Assembly (NCBI GenBank): GCA_023430685.1 | Contig: JAEYZH010000118.1 | Coordinates: forward strand, 1-7,608 | Reading direction: 5' to 3' | DNA: 7,608 nt | Source of the DNA: Pseudomonadota bacterium | GTDB lineage: Bacteria > Pseudomonadota > Gammaproteobacteria > Xanthomonadales > Rhodanobacteraceae | Shown here: one piece after another, positions 1 to 5,763 of the stretch | Layout: each line of letters opens with the position of its first letter | Numbering within the stretch: position 1 is the first letter of the stretch | Notes under the pieces: model-generated | What the model saw: the letters and a program-made list of their open reading frames with translations, nothing else | The model's database searches: none | What the model was told of the DNA's origin: nothing | Program-made: the position numbers and the translations under genes

Positions 1-169
1 CGCCAAGCGTCGGCTCGATGCGCTCGCCCGCGTTGCCTTGCGCGCGACGCGCGGGCGGCCTGCGCTCGCCCTGCTCGGGTTTGCGTGGCCGTCCGAACAC
101 GTAGATCAGCACCAGCACGATCGCACCGATCAGGATCAGGGGAACGCCGACCGCGGGATTCCAGTCCAT
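1..169 (-). CDS. zipA: Cell division protein ZipA, N-terminal part (cut by window edge)
   Basis: ZipA is an inner-membrane protein that binds the C-terminal tail of FtsZ and anchors the Z-ring at midcell. Only the first 56 codons are present. The ATG at 169 opens MDWNPAVGVPL, then a single hydrophobic segment (about residues 7-25, GVPLILIGAIVLVLIYVF). A basic FGRPRK stop-transfer patch and a polar Arg/Pro/Gln-rich stretch, the start of the flexible linker, follow. This N-out, single-pass layout and the FGRP motif after the helix fit ZipA of Xanthomonadales. The FtsZ-binding domain would lie beyond the left edge and cannot be checked. AAGGCGAG lies just upstream as a ribosome-binding site. The gene starts 35 bp after the smc stop on the same strand, so it is probably co-transcribed with smc; smc-zipA is a known neighbour pair in gammaproteobacteria. 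The alternative is another small-anchor protein, which I think unlikely. Confidence 0.85.
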   Translation of the reverse strand, partial: MDWNPAVGVPLILIGAIVLVLIYVFGRPRKPEQGERRPPARRAQGNAGERIEPTLG

Positions 170-204
170 GCTGCTCGCCTTCTGCTTCGGGCCCGGCGAA
201 AGGC

Positions 205-3200
205 TCAGGCCGCCCCTGCGAGTTTAGCCGCTTCGGCGAGGTCCACCTGCACGAGGCGCGAAACGCCGGGTTCGCGCATGGTCACGCCGCAGAGCTGGCG
301 CGCCGCTTCCATCGTCGCCTTGTTGTGCGTGACGAAGATGAACTGCACCTGCTCGCTCATCTCCGACACCAGCGACGAGAAGCGTCCGACGTTGGCTTCA
401 TCGAGTGGCGCATCGACCTCGTCGAGCAGGCAGAACGGCGCGGGATTGAGGCGGAAGATCGCGAACACGAGTGCAACCGCGGTCATCGCCTTCTCGCCGC
501 CCGACAGCAGCGAGATCGAGCTCACGCGCTTGCCGGGCGGGCGCGCCATGATCGTCACGCCGGTCGAGAGCAGGTCGTCGCCGGTGAGTTCGAGGTGCGC
601 CTGGCCACCGCCGAACAGGCGCGGGAACAGTTCCTGCACGCCGGCGTTGACGCGGTCGAAGGTTTCCCTGAAGCGCGCACGCGTCTCCTTGTCGATCTTC
701 CTGATCGCGCCTTCGAGCGTCTCGAGCGCGGTCGCGAGGTCGTTGAGCTGCGCATCGAGGTAGTTCTTGCGCTGCGACTGTTCCTCGTACTCCTGGATCG
801 CGGCGAGGTTGACCGGCTCGAGGCGCCGGATCTTCTGCTCGAGGTCGCCGAGGTCGGCCTGCCACTGCATCGGATCGGCTTCGCCGGGCAACGCCTCCAG
901 CAGGGGCTCGAGGTCGAAACCTGCTTCCGCGATCGCTGCCGCGAGCGACTGCGCGCGGATGCGGTGCTCCTGTTCGCGCAGGCGCAGGTCGGCCAGTTGC
1001 TCGCGTTGCTCGCCCAGCGATTGCTCGTACTGGTGCCGCGCCTGTTCGAGGCGGCGCAGTTCCGCACCCTGTTCCTGCAGCGCCTGGCGCGCTTCGACCA
1101 TCTGGCGATCGACCAGCAGGCGCTGGTTGAGGCAGGCCTGCCGCTGTTCCTCGAGGCCGGCCAGCGGATCCCCGCCGGCCGCGAGCTGGGTGGCGATCTC
1201 GCTCCGGCGGGTGTCGAACTGCGCGAGCTGCGCGTGCATGCGCTGCAGCGACTGCTCGAGCGAGGCGACCGCGCTGCGACGCGATTCGATCGACAACGCG
1301 AGCTGGTGCGCCGCGTCGCGCGCCTCGCGCGCGTTCATGCGCGCTTCCTCGCGCGCCTCCAGCAGGCTGCGGCGCTCGGCGTCAAGCGCCTGGCGACGCT
1401 GCTCGAGTTCTCCCATGTGCGTGAGTGCGGCTTCGATGCGACCGCGCGCCTCGCGCACCTGTTCGCGATCGAGCGTGAGCCGCGCGTCGACGTCGTCGAG
1501 TTCCGAGGCGACGCGCTGCAGGCGCTCCTGCGCGCTGTCGAGGCGACCGCGCTGGCTCTGCAGGAGCCCGCCGACTTCCGCTAGCCGGCGGTTCGCCGCA
1601 TAGATCTCGCGCTGCGCGTCGTCGCGCGCGCGCTCGGCATCGATGCGTTCCTGGCGGCTGCGTTCGAGCGTGTCCTCGTGCGCGGCGAGTTCCTGTTCGA
1701 GTTCGTCGATGCGCGCGGCGGCTTCGCGGATCTCGCGCTCGCGCGCGAGCATGCCGACCTGCGCGCCGGCGCCGCGCTGCACGCGCAGGAAGCCGTGTCC
1801 GAACCATTCGCCATCCGGCGTGACGACCGACTCGCCGACGCCGAGCGCGTCCACTTGCACGCGCGCCTCCGACGTGGATCCTGCCGTGCGCACGCGCGCG
1901 AGCAGTGCGCGCGCGGCGGCGGGCCCCTGCACGCGCGCCGCGAGCGTGCCGGGCGGTGCGTCGACGCCATGCCCATCCACGGCCAGCAACACGAGGTCTG
2001 CCTCGCCGAGTGTCGCGAGTTCGGACGCGAGCGAGCCCGGCTCGTCCACGAGCACGGCCTCGAGCCAGCCGTCGAGCACGGTTTCGACCGCGCGTTCCCA
2101 ACCTTTCTCCACCTGCAACGATTCGCCGAGACGGCGCGCGCCGGCGAGCCCGAGGCGATCGAGCCAGTCGCGCGCCTGCGCGCCGGGATCGCCGAGCGCG
2201 GCGTGCTGCAACGCTTCGAGCGAGGCGAAGCGCCCACGCAGTTTCTCGAGTTCGCCGCGGCGCGCGCTCAGCAGCGACTGGGTCGTGCGTTCGGCTTCGA
2301 GCGCGGCCTCGGCCACCTGGCGACGCTCGTCGAGCGCGGCGGTCTGCAGGTCGACCTGCTCGCGCAGGCTTGCATGATCGAGGCCGAGGCGCTCGAGTGC
2401 CTGCCCGAGGTCCTCGAGGTTGGAGGCGTTGCGCTCGGCCTCGAGGGTCGCGCGCCGCTGGTCCGCGGCGAGGCACTGCTTGTCGAGATAGTCCAGGCGG
2501 GTGCGTTCGACCTCGGCCGCTTGCGCCGCCTGCGACGTGGCCTGCGCATGCGCATCCCATTGCTGCTGCCATTCGGCGAGCTTCGCCTCGGCCAGGCGCA
2601 GTGCGTCGCCGGCATTCTCGTCGGCTTCACGCAGCGTCTCGAGCTGCGGAGCGGATTCGGCCAGCAATGCGCCGAGCTCCTCGAAGCGCTGGCGATCCGC
2701 GGCGACGTGCTCGGTCAGTTCCGCATGCGCGCGCTCGGTCTCCACGCGCGCGCGCTCGAGCTGCTCGGCGAGTTCGCGGCTGTGCTGGATCTGCTGCTCG
2801 ATGCGCGCGATCTCGGCGCCGACCTTGTAGACCTCCGCCTGCACGCCGTTCATGTGCTCGGCCGCGGCCGCATGCTTCTCGCGACCGGCCTCGAGTTCGG
2901 CTTCGCAGCGGCGCTGCTCGGCGAGCTGCTGCTCGATCGCGAGGTCGGCCTTGCGCAGCGCAGCCGAATGGGCATCGAGTTCGCCCTGCGCGGAACGCAG
3001 CTGCAGCGCCTTGACCTCCGATTCCTTGCGCTTCTGCTCGTCCTTTAGCGCCTGCCAGCGTTCGGCGGTGCGCGCCTGGCGCTTGAGGTGCTCGAGCTGC
3101 TTGTCGACTTCGTCGCGCACGTCGCGCACGCGGTCGAGGTTCTCGCGCGTCGCCTTGATGCGGCTCTCGGTTTCCTTGCGGCGCTCCTTGTACTTGGATA

Positions 3201-3708
3201 TGCCGGCCGCCTCCTCGAGGTGGTTGCGCAGCTGCTCGGGATCGGCCTCGACGATCTCGCTGATCATGCCCTGCTCGATGATCGAATAGCTGCGTGGCCC
3301 GAGTCCGGTGCCGAGGAACAGGTCGGTGATGTCGCGCCGGCGGCAGCGCACGCCGTTGAGGAAGTATTGCGACTGGCCATCGCGGCTGACCACGCGCTTG
3401 ACCGAGATCTCGTTGTAGCTCGCGTATTCGCCCGCGATGAGGCCGTCACTGTTGTCGAACAGCAGTTCCACCATTGCGCTGCCGACCGGCTTGCGCCCGG
3501 TCGAACCCGAGAAGATCACGTCGGTCAGCGCGTCGCCGCGCAACCTGCTCGCCGCGCTCTCGCCCATCACCCAGCGGATCGCGTCGATGATGTTGGACTT
3601 GCCGCAACCGTTCGGGCCGACGACGCCGGTCATGTTGGTCGGGAAGTGCAGCGTGGTCGGGTCGACGAACGACTTGAAGCCGGCCAGTTTGATCGTAGTC
3701 AGGCGCAT
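205..3708 (-). CDS. smc: Chromosome partition protein Smc
   Basis: Structural maintenance of chromosomes ATPase, the core of the Smc-ScpAB condensin that extrudes and compacts DNA loops and helps separate sister origins. The 1167-aa protein is full length and shows every part of the family. The N-terminal head has Walker A GPNGCGKSN at 31-39 and the Q-loop SIIEQGM at 142-148. A long Glu/Arg/Ala-rich coiled coil spans about 170-505. The hinge, at about 510-650, is Gly-rich (DWLDRLGLAGARRLGESL at its start). A returning coiled coil runs to about 1000. The C-terminal head has the ABC signature LSGGE (1068-1072), Walker B PFCLLDE (1091-1097, catalytic Glu1097), the D-loop near 1102 and the H-loop His1128 in VTHN. 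No catalytic residue is missing. The ATG at 3708 begins MRLTTIKLAGFKSF, the canonical family start, with GAGGA 10 nt upstream. It follows bolA by 57 bp and precedes zipA by 35 bp. Its partners scpA and scpB are on the opposite arm of this locus. Confidence 0.98.
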   Translation of the reverse strand: MRLTTIKLAGFKSFVDPTTLHFPTNMTGVVGPNGCGKSNIIDAIRWVMGESAASRLRGDALTDVIFSGSTGRKPVGSAMVELLFDNSDGLIAGEYASYNEISVKRVVSRDGQSQYFLNGVRCRRRDITDLFLGTGLGPRSYSIIEQGMISEIVEADPEQLRNHLEEAAGISKYKERRKETESRIKATRENLDRVRDVRDEVDKQLEHLKRQARTAERWQALKDEQKRKESEVKALQLRSAQGELDAHSAALRKADLAIEQQLAEQRRCEAELEAGREKHAAAAEHMNGVQAEVYKVGAEIARIEQQIQHSRELAEQLERARVETERAHAELTEHVAADRQRFEELGALLAESAPQLETLREADENAGDALRLAEAKLAEWQQQWDAHAQATSQAAQAAEVERTRLDYLDKQCLAADQRRATLEAERNASNLEDLGQALERLGLDHASLREQVDLQTAALDERRQVAEAALEAERTTQSLLSARRGELEKLRGRFASLEALQHAALGDPGAQARDWLDRLGLAGARRLGESLQVEKGWERAVETVLDGWLEAVLVDEPGSLASELATLGEADLVLLAVDGHGVDAPPGTLAARVQGPAAARALLARVRTAGSTSEARVQVDALGVGESVVTPDGEWFGHGFLRVQRGAGAQVGMLAREREIREAAARIDELEQELAAHEDTLERSRQERIDAERARDDAQREIYAANRRLAEVGGLLQSQRGRLDSAQERLQRVASELDDVDARLTLDREQVREARGRIEAALTHMGELEQRRQALDAERRSLLEAREEARMNAREARDAAHQLALSIESRRSAVASLEQSLQRMHAQLAQFDTRRSEIATQLAAGGDPLAGLEEQRQACLNQRLLVDRQMVEARQALQEQGAELRRLEQARHQYEQSLGEQREQLADLRLREQEHRIRAQSLAAAIAEAGFDLEPLLEALPGEADPMQWQADLGDLEQKIRRLEPVNLAAIQEYEEQSQRKNYLDAQLNDLATALETLEGAIRKIDKETRARFRETFDRVNAGVQELFPRLFGGGQAHLELTGDDLLSTGVTIMARPPGKRVSSISLLSGGEKAMTAVALVFAIFRLNPAPFCLLDEVDAPLDEANVGRFSSLVSEMSEQVQFIFVTHNKATMEAARQLCGVTMREPGVSRLVQVDLAEAAKLAGAA

Positions 3709-3733
3709 GCAGCGGAGGTCCTCGGAAATCTTC

Positions 3734-3753
3734 GCGCCGCGCGTACGCGGCGC
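3734..3753 (-). other. GC-only hairpin between bolA and smc
   Basis: A perfect 8-bp inverted repeat with a 4-nt loop. Read as minus-strand RNA it is GCGCCGCG, loop UACG, CGCGGCGC. The loop is of the UNCG class but closed by G-C rather than the most stable C-G pair. It starts 12 nt after the bolA stop and ends about 25 nt before the smc start, just ahead of the smc ribosome-binding site. The RNA after it (GAAGAUUUCC) has only a three-U run, so this is a poor intrinsic terminator. It could instead act as a partial attenuator, an RNA-processing or 3'-end-protecting stem, or nothing at all. The structure is seen directly; any role is inferred. Confidence 0.4.
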
Positions 3754-3765
3754 AGCGGTATCGTC

Positions 3766-4053
3766 TCAGCCGGCGCTGCGCGCGGGCAGTTCGTCCGGCG
3801 TGCGCGCCTCGATCGAAAGCGCATGGATGTCGGTTGTCATCAGGTCCCCGAGCGCGGCGTACACCGCGCGGTGGCGCGCGAGTGGCAGTTGGCCCCGGAA
3901 CGCATCCGCCACGATGCGCACGCTGAAATGCCCGCGCCCGTCGGCTGCGCCCGCGTGGCCGACGTGGCGATGGCTGTCGTCGACGACCTCGAGTTCGCTC
4001 GGCGACAACGCGGCCTGCAGTCGCTCGCGGATCATCGCGACGCGACGGGTCAC
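3766..4053 (-). CDS. bolA: BolA family protein
   Basis: Small cytosolic BolA-family protein. BolA proteins pair with monothiol glutaredoxins to bind [2Fe-2S] clusters, and E. coli BolA also affects cell shape and stress transcription. The 95-aa reading has the full fold: helix IRERLQAAL (8-16), strand and loop LEVVDDSHRH (21-30), a His/Gly-rich loop, strand HFSVRIVADAF (42-52), the ARHRAVYAAL helix (59-68) and the near-invariant His77 in IHALSI. His28, His30 and His33 in the variable loop place it with the His-type rather than Cys-type BolA proteins. I chose the GTG at 4053, which overlaps the yciI stop in a GTGA and has AAGGTG a few bases upstream. It gives MTRRVAMIRERL, matching the usual six or so residues before the first helix. 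The ATG at 4035 is a possible alternative. In-frame sequence upstream of 4053 lies inside yciI. No glutaredoxin gene is in the window. Confidence 0.92.
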   Translation of the reverse strand: MTRRVAMIRERLQAALSPSELEVVDDSHRHVGHAGAADGRGHFSVRIVADAFRGQLPLARHRAVYAALGDLMTTDIHALSIEARTPDELPARSAG

Positions 4054-4349
4054 GGCAGCACCTTGCGGAACGGACGCACGTCGACGCCCGCATAGACGCC
4101 CTCGGTGAGGTACGGATCGGCGTCGGCCCACGCACGCGCGGCATCGAGGTCATCGAACTCGGCCACGATCAGGCTGCCGCTGAAGCCCGCGGGTCCCGGA
4201 TCCTCGGCATCGATCCTGGGGAACGGACCCGCGAGGAGCAGGCGCCCCGCGTCGCGCAATGCGTGCAGGCGCTCGAGGTGCGCGGCGCGCGCCGCGAGGC
4301 GGCGCTGCAGCGAGTCGGGGACGTCGTTGCCGACGATCGCGTACCACAT
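4050..4349 (-). CDS. yciI: YCII-domain protein (YciI family)
   Basis: A 99-aa protein of the YCII/YciI family, small alpha-beta dimers related to dimeric ferredoxin-like folds. The exact reaction of bacterial YciI is not settled, so no substrate is proposed. The sequence has the family features: strand MWYAIVGNDVPDS at the N-terminus, helix with His24 (RAAHLERLHAL), LLLAGPFP (37-44), DPGPAGFSGSLIVAEF (50-65) and the WADADPY motif (74-80). The conserved His and the Asp in the DPY motif are the residues usually suggested to form the active site. The end, VRPFRKVLP, is also typical. The ATG at 4349 is chosen because homologues begin MWYAI and AGGA lies 9 nt upstream; a start 21 nt earlier (4370) would add seven residues foreign to the family. 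It is first in the leftward gene group, and its stop overlaps the bolA start in GTGA, implying coupled translation. Confidence 0.93.
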   Translation of the reverse strand: MWYAIVGNDVPDSLQRRLAARAAHLERLHALRDAGRLLLAGPFPRIDAEDPGPAGFSGSLIVAEFDDLDAARAWADADPYLTEGVYAGVDVRPFRKVLP

Positions 4350-4386
4350 CGGAAGGGATCCTGCTGGCAAACGCGCATGTTACCCG

Positions 4387-4416
4387 AGGGGCGAGGGGCG
4401 AGGGGCGGGTGGGAGG
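4387..4416. repeat. Heptad tandem repeat, G-rich on the plus strand (G-quadruplex pattern)
   Basis: Three AGGGGCG heptads are followed by GGTGGGAGG. G-runs lie at 4388-4391, 4395-4398, 4402-4405, 4407-4409 and 4411-4413, with loops of 3, 3, 1 and 1 nt. This satisfies the standard four-tract quadruplex pattern on the plus strand. It lies about 40 bp upstream of the yciI start, where the -35 region of a yciI promoter would be expected. Formation in the cell is not shown. Confidence 0.75.
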
Positions 4417-4506
4417 AGTTGGCGCTCTTCGCCACTCGTGCGCATCCACGCATGCCGACTGCATGAGCCAGATGCGCCGATCGCTCGCCCCTCGCCCCTC
4501 GCCCCT
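4387..4506. repeat. Structured element with perfect 21-bp inverted repeats
   Basis: The left arm (4387-4407) is three copies of the heptad AGGGGCG. The right arm (4486-4506) is its exact reverse complement, three copies of CGCCCCT. The 78-bp spacer is not random in structure. TGGCG (4420-4424) pairs with CGCCA (4430-4434) over a CTCTT loop, extended by GAG/CTC around a one-base bulge. GCGCATC (4440-4446) pairs with GATGCGC (4471-4477), and inside it CATGC (4451-4455) pairs with GCATG (4461-4465). An RNA or extruded strand could therefore form a long closing stem carrying two side hairpins. The flanks (TACCCG on the left, TTAGCC on the right) are not a clean target-site duplication. It could be a REP-like or MITE-like repeat, a structured RNA, or heptad expansions in opposite directions; the sequence alone does not decide. 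Confidence 0.75.
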
Positions 4507-4532
4507 TAGCCCTCAGCCCTCAGCCCTCGCCC
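4486..4532. repeat. Heptad tandem repeat, C-rich on the plus strand
   Basis: Three exact CGCCCCT units are followed by diverged units TAGCCCT, CAGCCCT, CAGCCCT and CGCCCTG, roughly consensus YRCCCYT, with one extra T at the junction. C-tracts start at 4488, 4495, 4502, 4510, 4517, 4524 and 4530. The minus strand therefore carries seven regularly spaced runs of three or four G, which meets the usual G-quadruplex pattern. The first three units form the right arm of the inverted repeat. The last unit ends 3 nt before the candidate scpA -35 box. Confidence 0.85.
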
Positions 4533-4535
4533 TGA

Positions 4536-4564
4536 TTGCACATCGACCCGTTTCCCCGTAGGCT
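4536..4564 (+). promoter_or_regulatory. Possible sigma-70-type promoter for scpA-scpB-rluB
   Basis: TTGCAC (4536-4541) and TAGGCT (4559-4564) are separated by 17 bp. Each box matches the sigma-70 consensus at only three of six positions, though the matched ones include TTG of the -35 box and TA...T of the -10 box. Start-point transcription near 4570 would give a leader of about 230 nt. This is the best-spaced pair I see upstream of scpA, but weak matches occur by chance in any sequence. Confidence 0.3.
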
Positions 4565-4658
4565 AGGCCCGAATCGATAGGCCGGGGTACCGCACGCCGA
4601 CGCGGCGACCTGCCCGTCCAGCGCGCCGATCGAACCTTGATGGCTTTAGTTGCGATAT

Positions 4659-4679
4659 CCGGCTCCCCGTGGGAACCGG
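4659..4679 (+). other. Hairpin in the scpA leader
   Basis: CCGG-C-TCCC, loop CGT, GGGA-A-CCGG: two 4-bp stems with one C-A mismatch between them and a 3-nt loop. No T-run follows, so it is not an intrinsic terminator. It lies inside a possible 27-codon upstream reading frame (ATG at 4640, TGA at 4721-4723) that has no clear ribosome-binding site. A regulatory role is conjecture. Confidence 0.3.
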
Positions 4680-4799
4680 TTGTCCGTCGTTGCAGGCCGC
4701 GTACCGTTCAGGCGCTCCTCTGATCGCGCACCCGACCCGACTCGCCAGTGATCCGTGCATGACCCACGCCGTGAGGCGCCGGGCGTCGCGGGACCGAGC

Positions 4800-5648
4800 A
4801 TGAACCAGACCGCCGAACAGCCCAGCGCAGACGTACCGGCCAGCGCCTTTCCGCAGGTGCCGCAACAGCAGGAGATCCCGCTGGCGCTCGTGCGTGGGCA
4901 GCCGCTGCTGCAGATTCCACAGGACCTGTACATCCCGCCGGACGCGCTCGAGGTGATCCTCGATGCGTTCGAAGGGCCGCTGGACCTGCTGCTGTACCTG
5001 ATCCGCAGGCAGAACCTCGACATCCTCGACATACCGATCGCCGAGATCACGCGCCAGTACGTCGACTACATCGAGCTCATGCACGAGATGAAGCTCGAGC
5101 TCGCGGCCGAGTACCTCGTGATGGCCGCGATCCTCGCCGAGATCAAGTCGCGGCTGTTGCTGCCGCGGCCACCGCTCGAGGAAGGCAGCGAGGAAGACCC
5201 TCGCGCCGAACTCGTGCGGCGCCTGCAGGAGTACGAACGGTTCAAGAAGGCGGCCGCGGACATCGAGGCGATGCCGCGCCAGGATCGCGACTTCGCGCCG
5301 GCGCACGTGCTGGTCGAGGACCACAACGTGATCCGGCTGCCGCCGCCGGTCGAGCTCCGGGAATTGTTGCTCGCGCTCAAGGACGTGATGAAGCGCGCGG
5401 AACTGTACGGGCACCACGAGATCGAGCGCGAGTCGCTCAACGTGCGCAGCCGCATGAGCGACCTGCTGAAGGCGCTCGGCGACGGCGAGTTCCACCGCTT
5501 CGAGAACCTGTTCGATGCGAGCGAAGGCCGGCGCGGCGTCGTCGTCACCTTCCTCGCGCTGCTGGAACTGGCGAAGGAACAACTGGTCGAGATCGTGCAG
5601 GAGGCGGCGCTCGCGCCGATCTACCTGAAGTCGCTCGCGACGCAATGA
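4800..5648 (+). CDS. scpA: Segregation and condensation protein ScpA (kleisin)
   Basis: ScpA is the kleisin that bridges the two heads of an Smc dimer and binds a ScpB dimer through its middle. The 282-aa protein has a Gln/Pro-rich tail of about 45 residues, then the N-terminal Smc-binding domain with the diagnostic FEGPLDLLLYLI (57-68), LDILDIPIAEITRQY (73-87) and EYLVMAAILAEIKSRLLLP (104-122). An acidic linker leads to EEDPRAELVRRLQEYERFK (131-149), then a ScpB-binding middle. A C-terminal winged helix follows, ending with FLALLELAKEQLVEIVQE (251-268) and APIYLKS. I chose the ATG at 4800, with GGGA 6 nt upstream. A GTG at 4755 would add 15 residues (MHDPRREAPGVAGPS) that look like read-through of upstream DNA. 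It heads the rightward group and is divergent from smc, whose product it binds. The scpB start is 115 bp downstream. Confidence 0.96.
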   Translation: MNQTAEQPSADVPASAFPQVPQQQEIPLALVRGQPLLQIPQDLYIPPDALEVILDAFEGPLDLLLYLIRRQNLDILDIPIAEITRQYVDYIELMHEMKLELAAEYLVMAAILAEIKSRLLLPRPPLEEGSEEDPRAELVRRLQEYERFKKAAADIEAMPRQDRDFAPAHVLVEDHNVIRLPPPVELRELLLALKDVMKRAELYGHHEIERESLNVRSRMSDLLKALGDGEFHRFENLFDASEGRRGVVVTFLALLELAKEQLVEIVQEAALAPIYLKSLATQ

Positions 5649-5655
5649 GGCACCC

Positions 5656-5673
5656 CGGCCTGCCTGCAGGCCG
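5656..5673 (+). other. Hairpin just after the scpA stop
   Basis: CGGCCTG (5656-5662), loop CCTG, CAGGCCG (5667-5673): a perfect 7-bp stem beginning 7 nt after the scpA stop. No T-run follows (CCAACGCTCG), so it is unlikely to terminate transcription fully. A separate perfect 12-nt palindrome, GTGCGGCCGCAC, lies at 5716-5727 in the same 115-bp gap. Both are plain in the sequence, but such palindromes are fairly frequent in GC-rich DNA. Confidence 0.35.
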
Positions 5674-5763
5674 CCAACGCTCGACACCCGTGGCCCTCGC
5701 CTGCCCGCCCGGCGCGTGCGGCCGCACCACCCGGACGCATTCGTCTGCCGACACTGGTACCTG

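Larger units (their letters stand above)
4350..4799. other. Divergent intergenic region between yciI and scpA
   Basis: About 450 bp without a convincing gene. It must hold the promoters for both gene groups. From left to right: a possible minus-strand -10 box TAACAT (4382-4377) 28 bases before yciI, whose -35 position would fall inside the G-rich repeat; the inverted-repeat element at 4387-4506; a degenerate C-rich heptad array to 4532; a possible plus-strand promoter at 4536-4564; and a leader to the scpA start with a hairpin at 4659-4679 and a 27-codon reading frame at 4640-4723. I find no tRNA, CRISPR or transposase remnant. Short open frames across the repeats look like simple-sequence artefacts. 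Confidence 0.7.

Noticed and set aside
85..1584. 499-codon open frame on the plus strand opposite smc
   Set aside because: It lies wholly antisense to the conserved smc coding sequence. Its Leu/Arg/Glu-rich translation has no recognisable domain. Long antisense frames are expected from the G/C third positions of the real gene.
1678..3048. 456-codon plus-strand open frame opposite the Smc coiled coils
   Set aside because: Same cause: it mirrors a low-complexity coiled-coil gene in GC-rich DNA and shows no family motif.
3088..4095. 335-codon plus-strand open frame over smc, bolA and the end of yciI
   Set aside because: It crosses three well-supported genes and an intergenic hairpin on the opposite strand and has no recognisable domain.
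4350..4370. Upstream start for yciI adding MPAGSLP
   Set aside because: Family members begin at MWYAI, and AGGA is correctly placed only for the ATG at 4349.
4387..4532. CRISPR-like array
   Set aside because: The units are 7 bp, directly abutting, with no spacers of uniform length and no cas genes nearby; these are simple heptad repeats.
4641..4656. Sigma-54 promoter (TGGC...TTGC) upstream of scpA
   Set aside because: TGGC and TTGC are separated by 5 bp rather than the 7 needed for the -24/-12 spacing.
4755..4799. Upstream GTG start for scpA
   Set aside because: The added 15 residues are unlike ScpA N-termini, and the ATG at 4800 has a better-placed GGGA.
4563..5687. 374-codon minus-strand open frame over scpA
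   Set aside because: It is antisense to clear ScpA motifs and spans the leader without regard to gene boundaries; composition is shadow-like.
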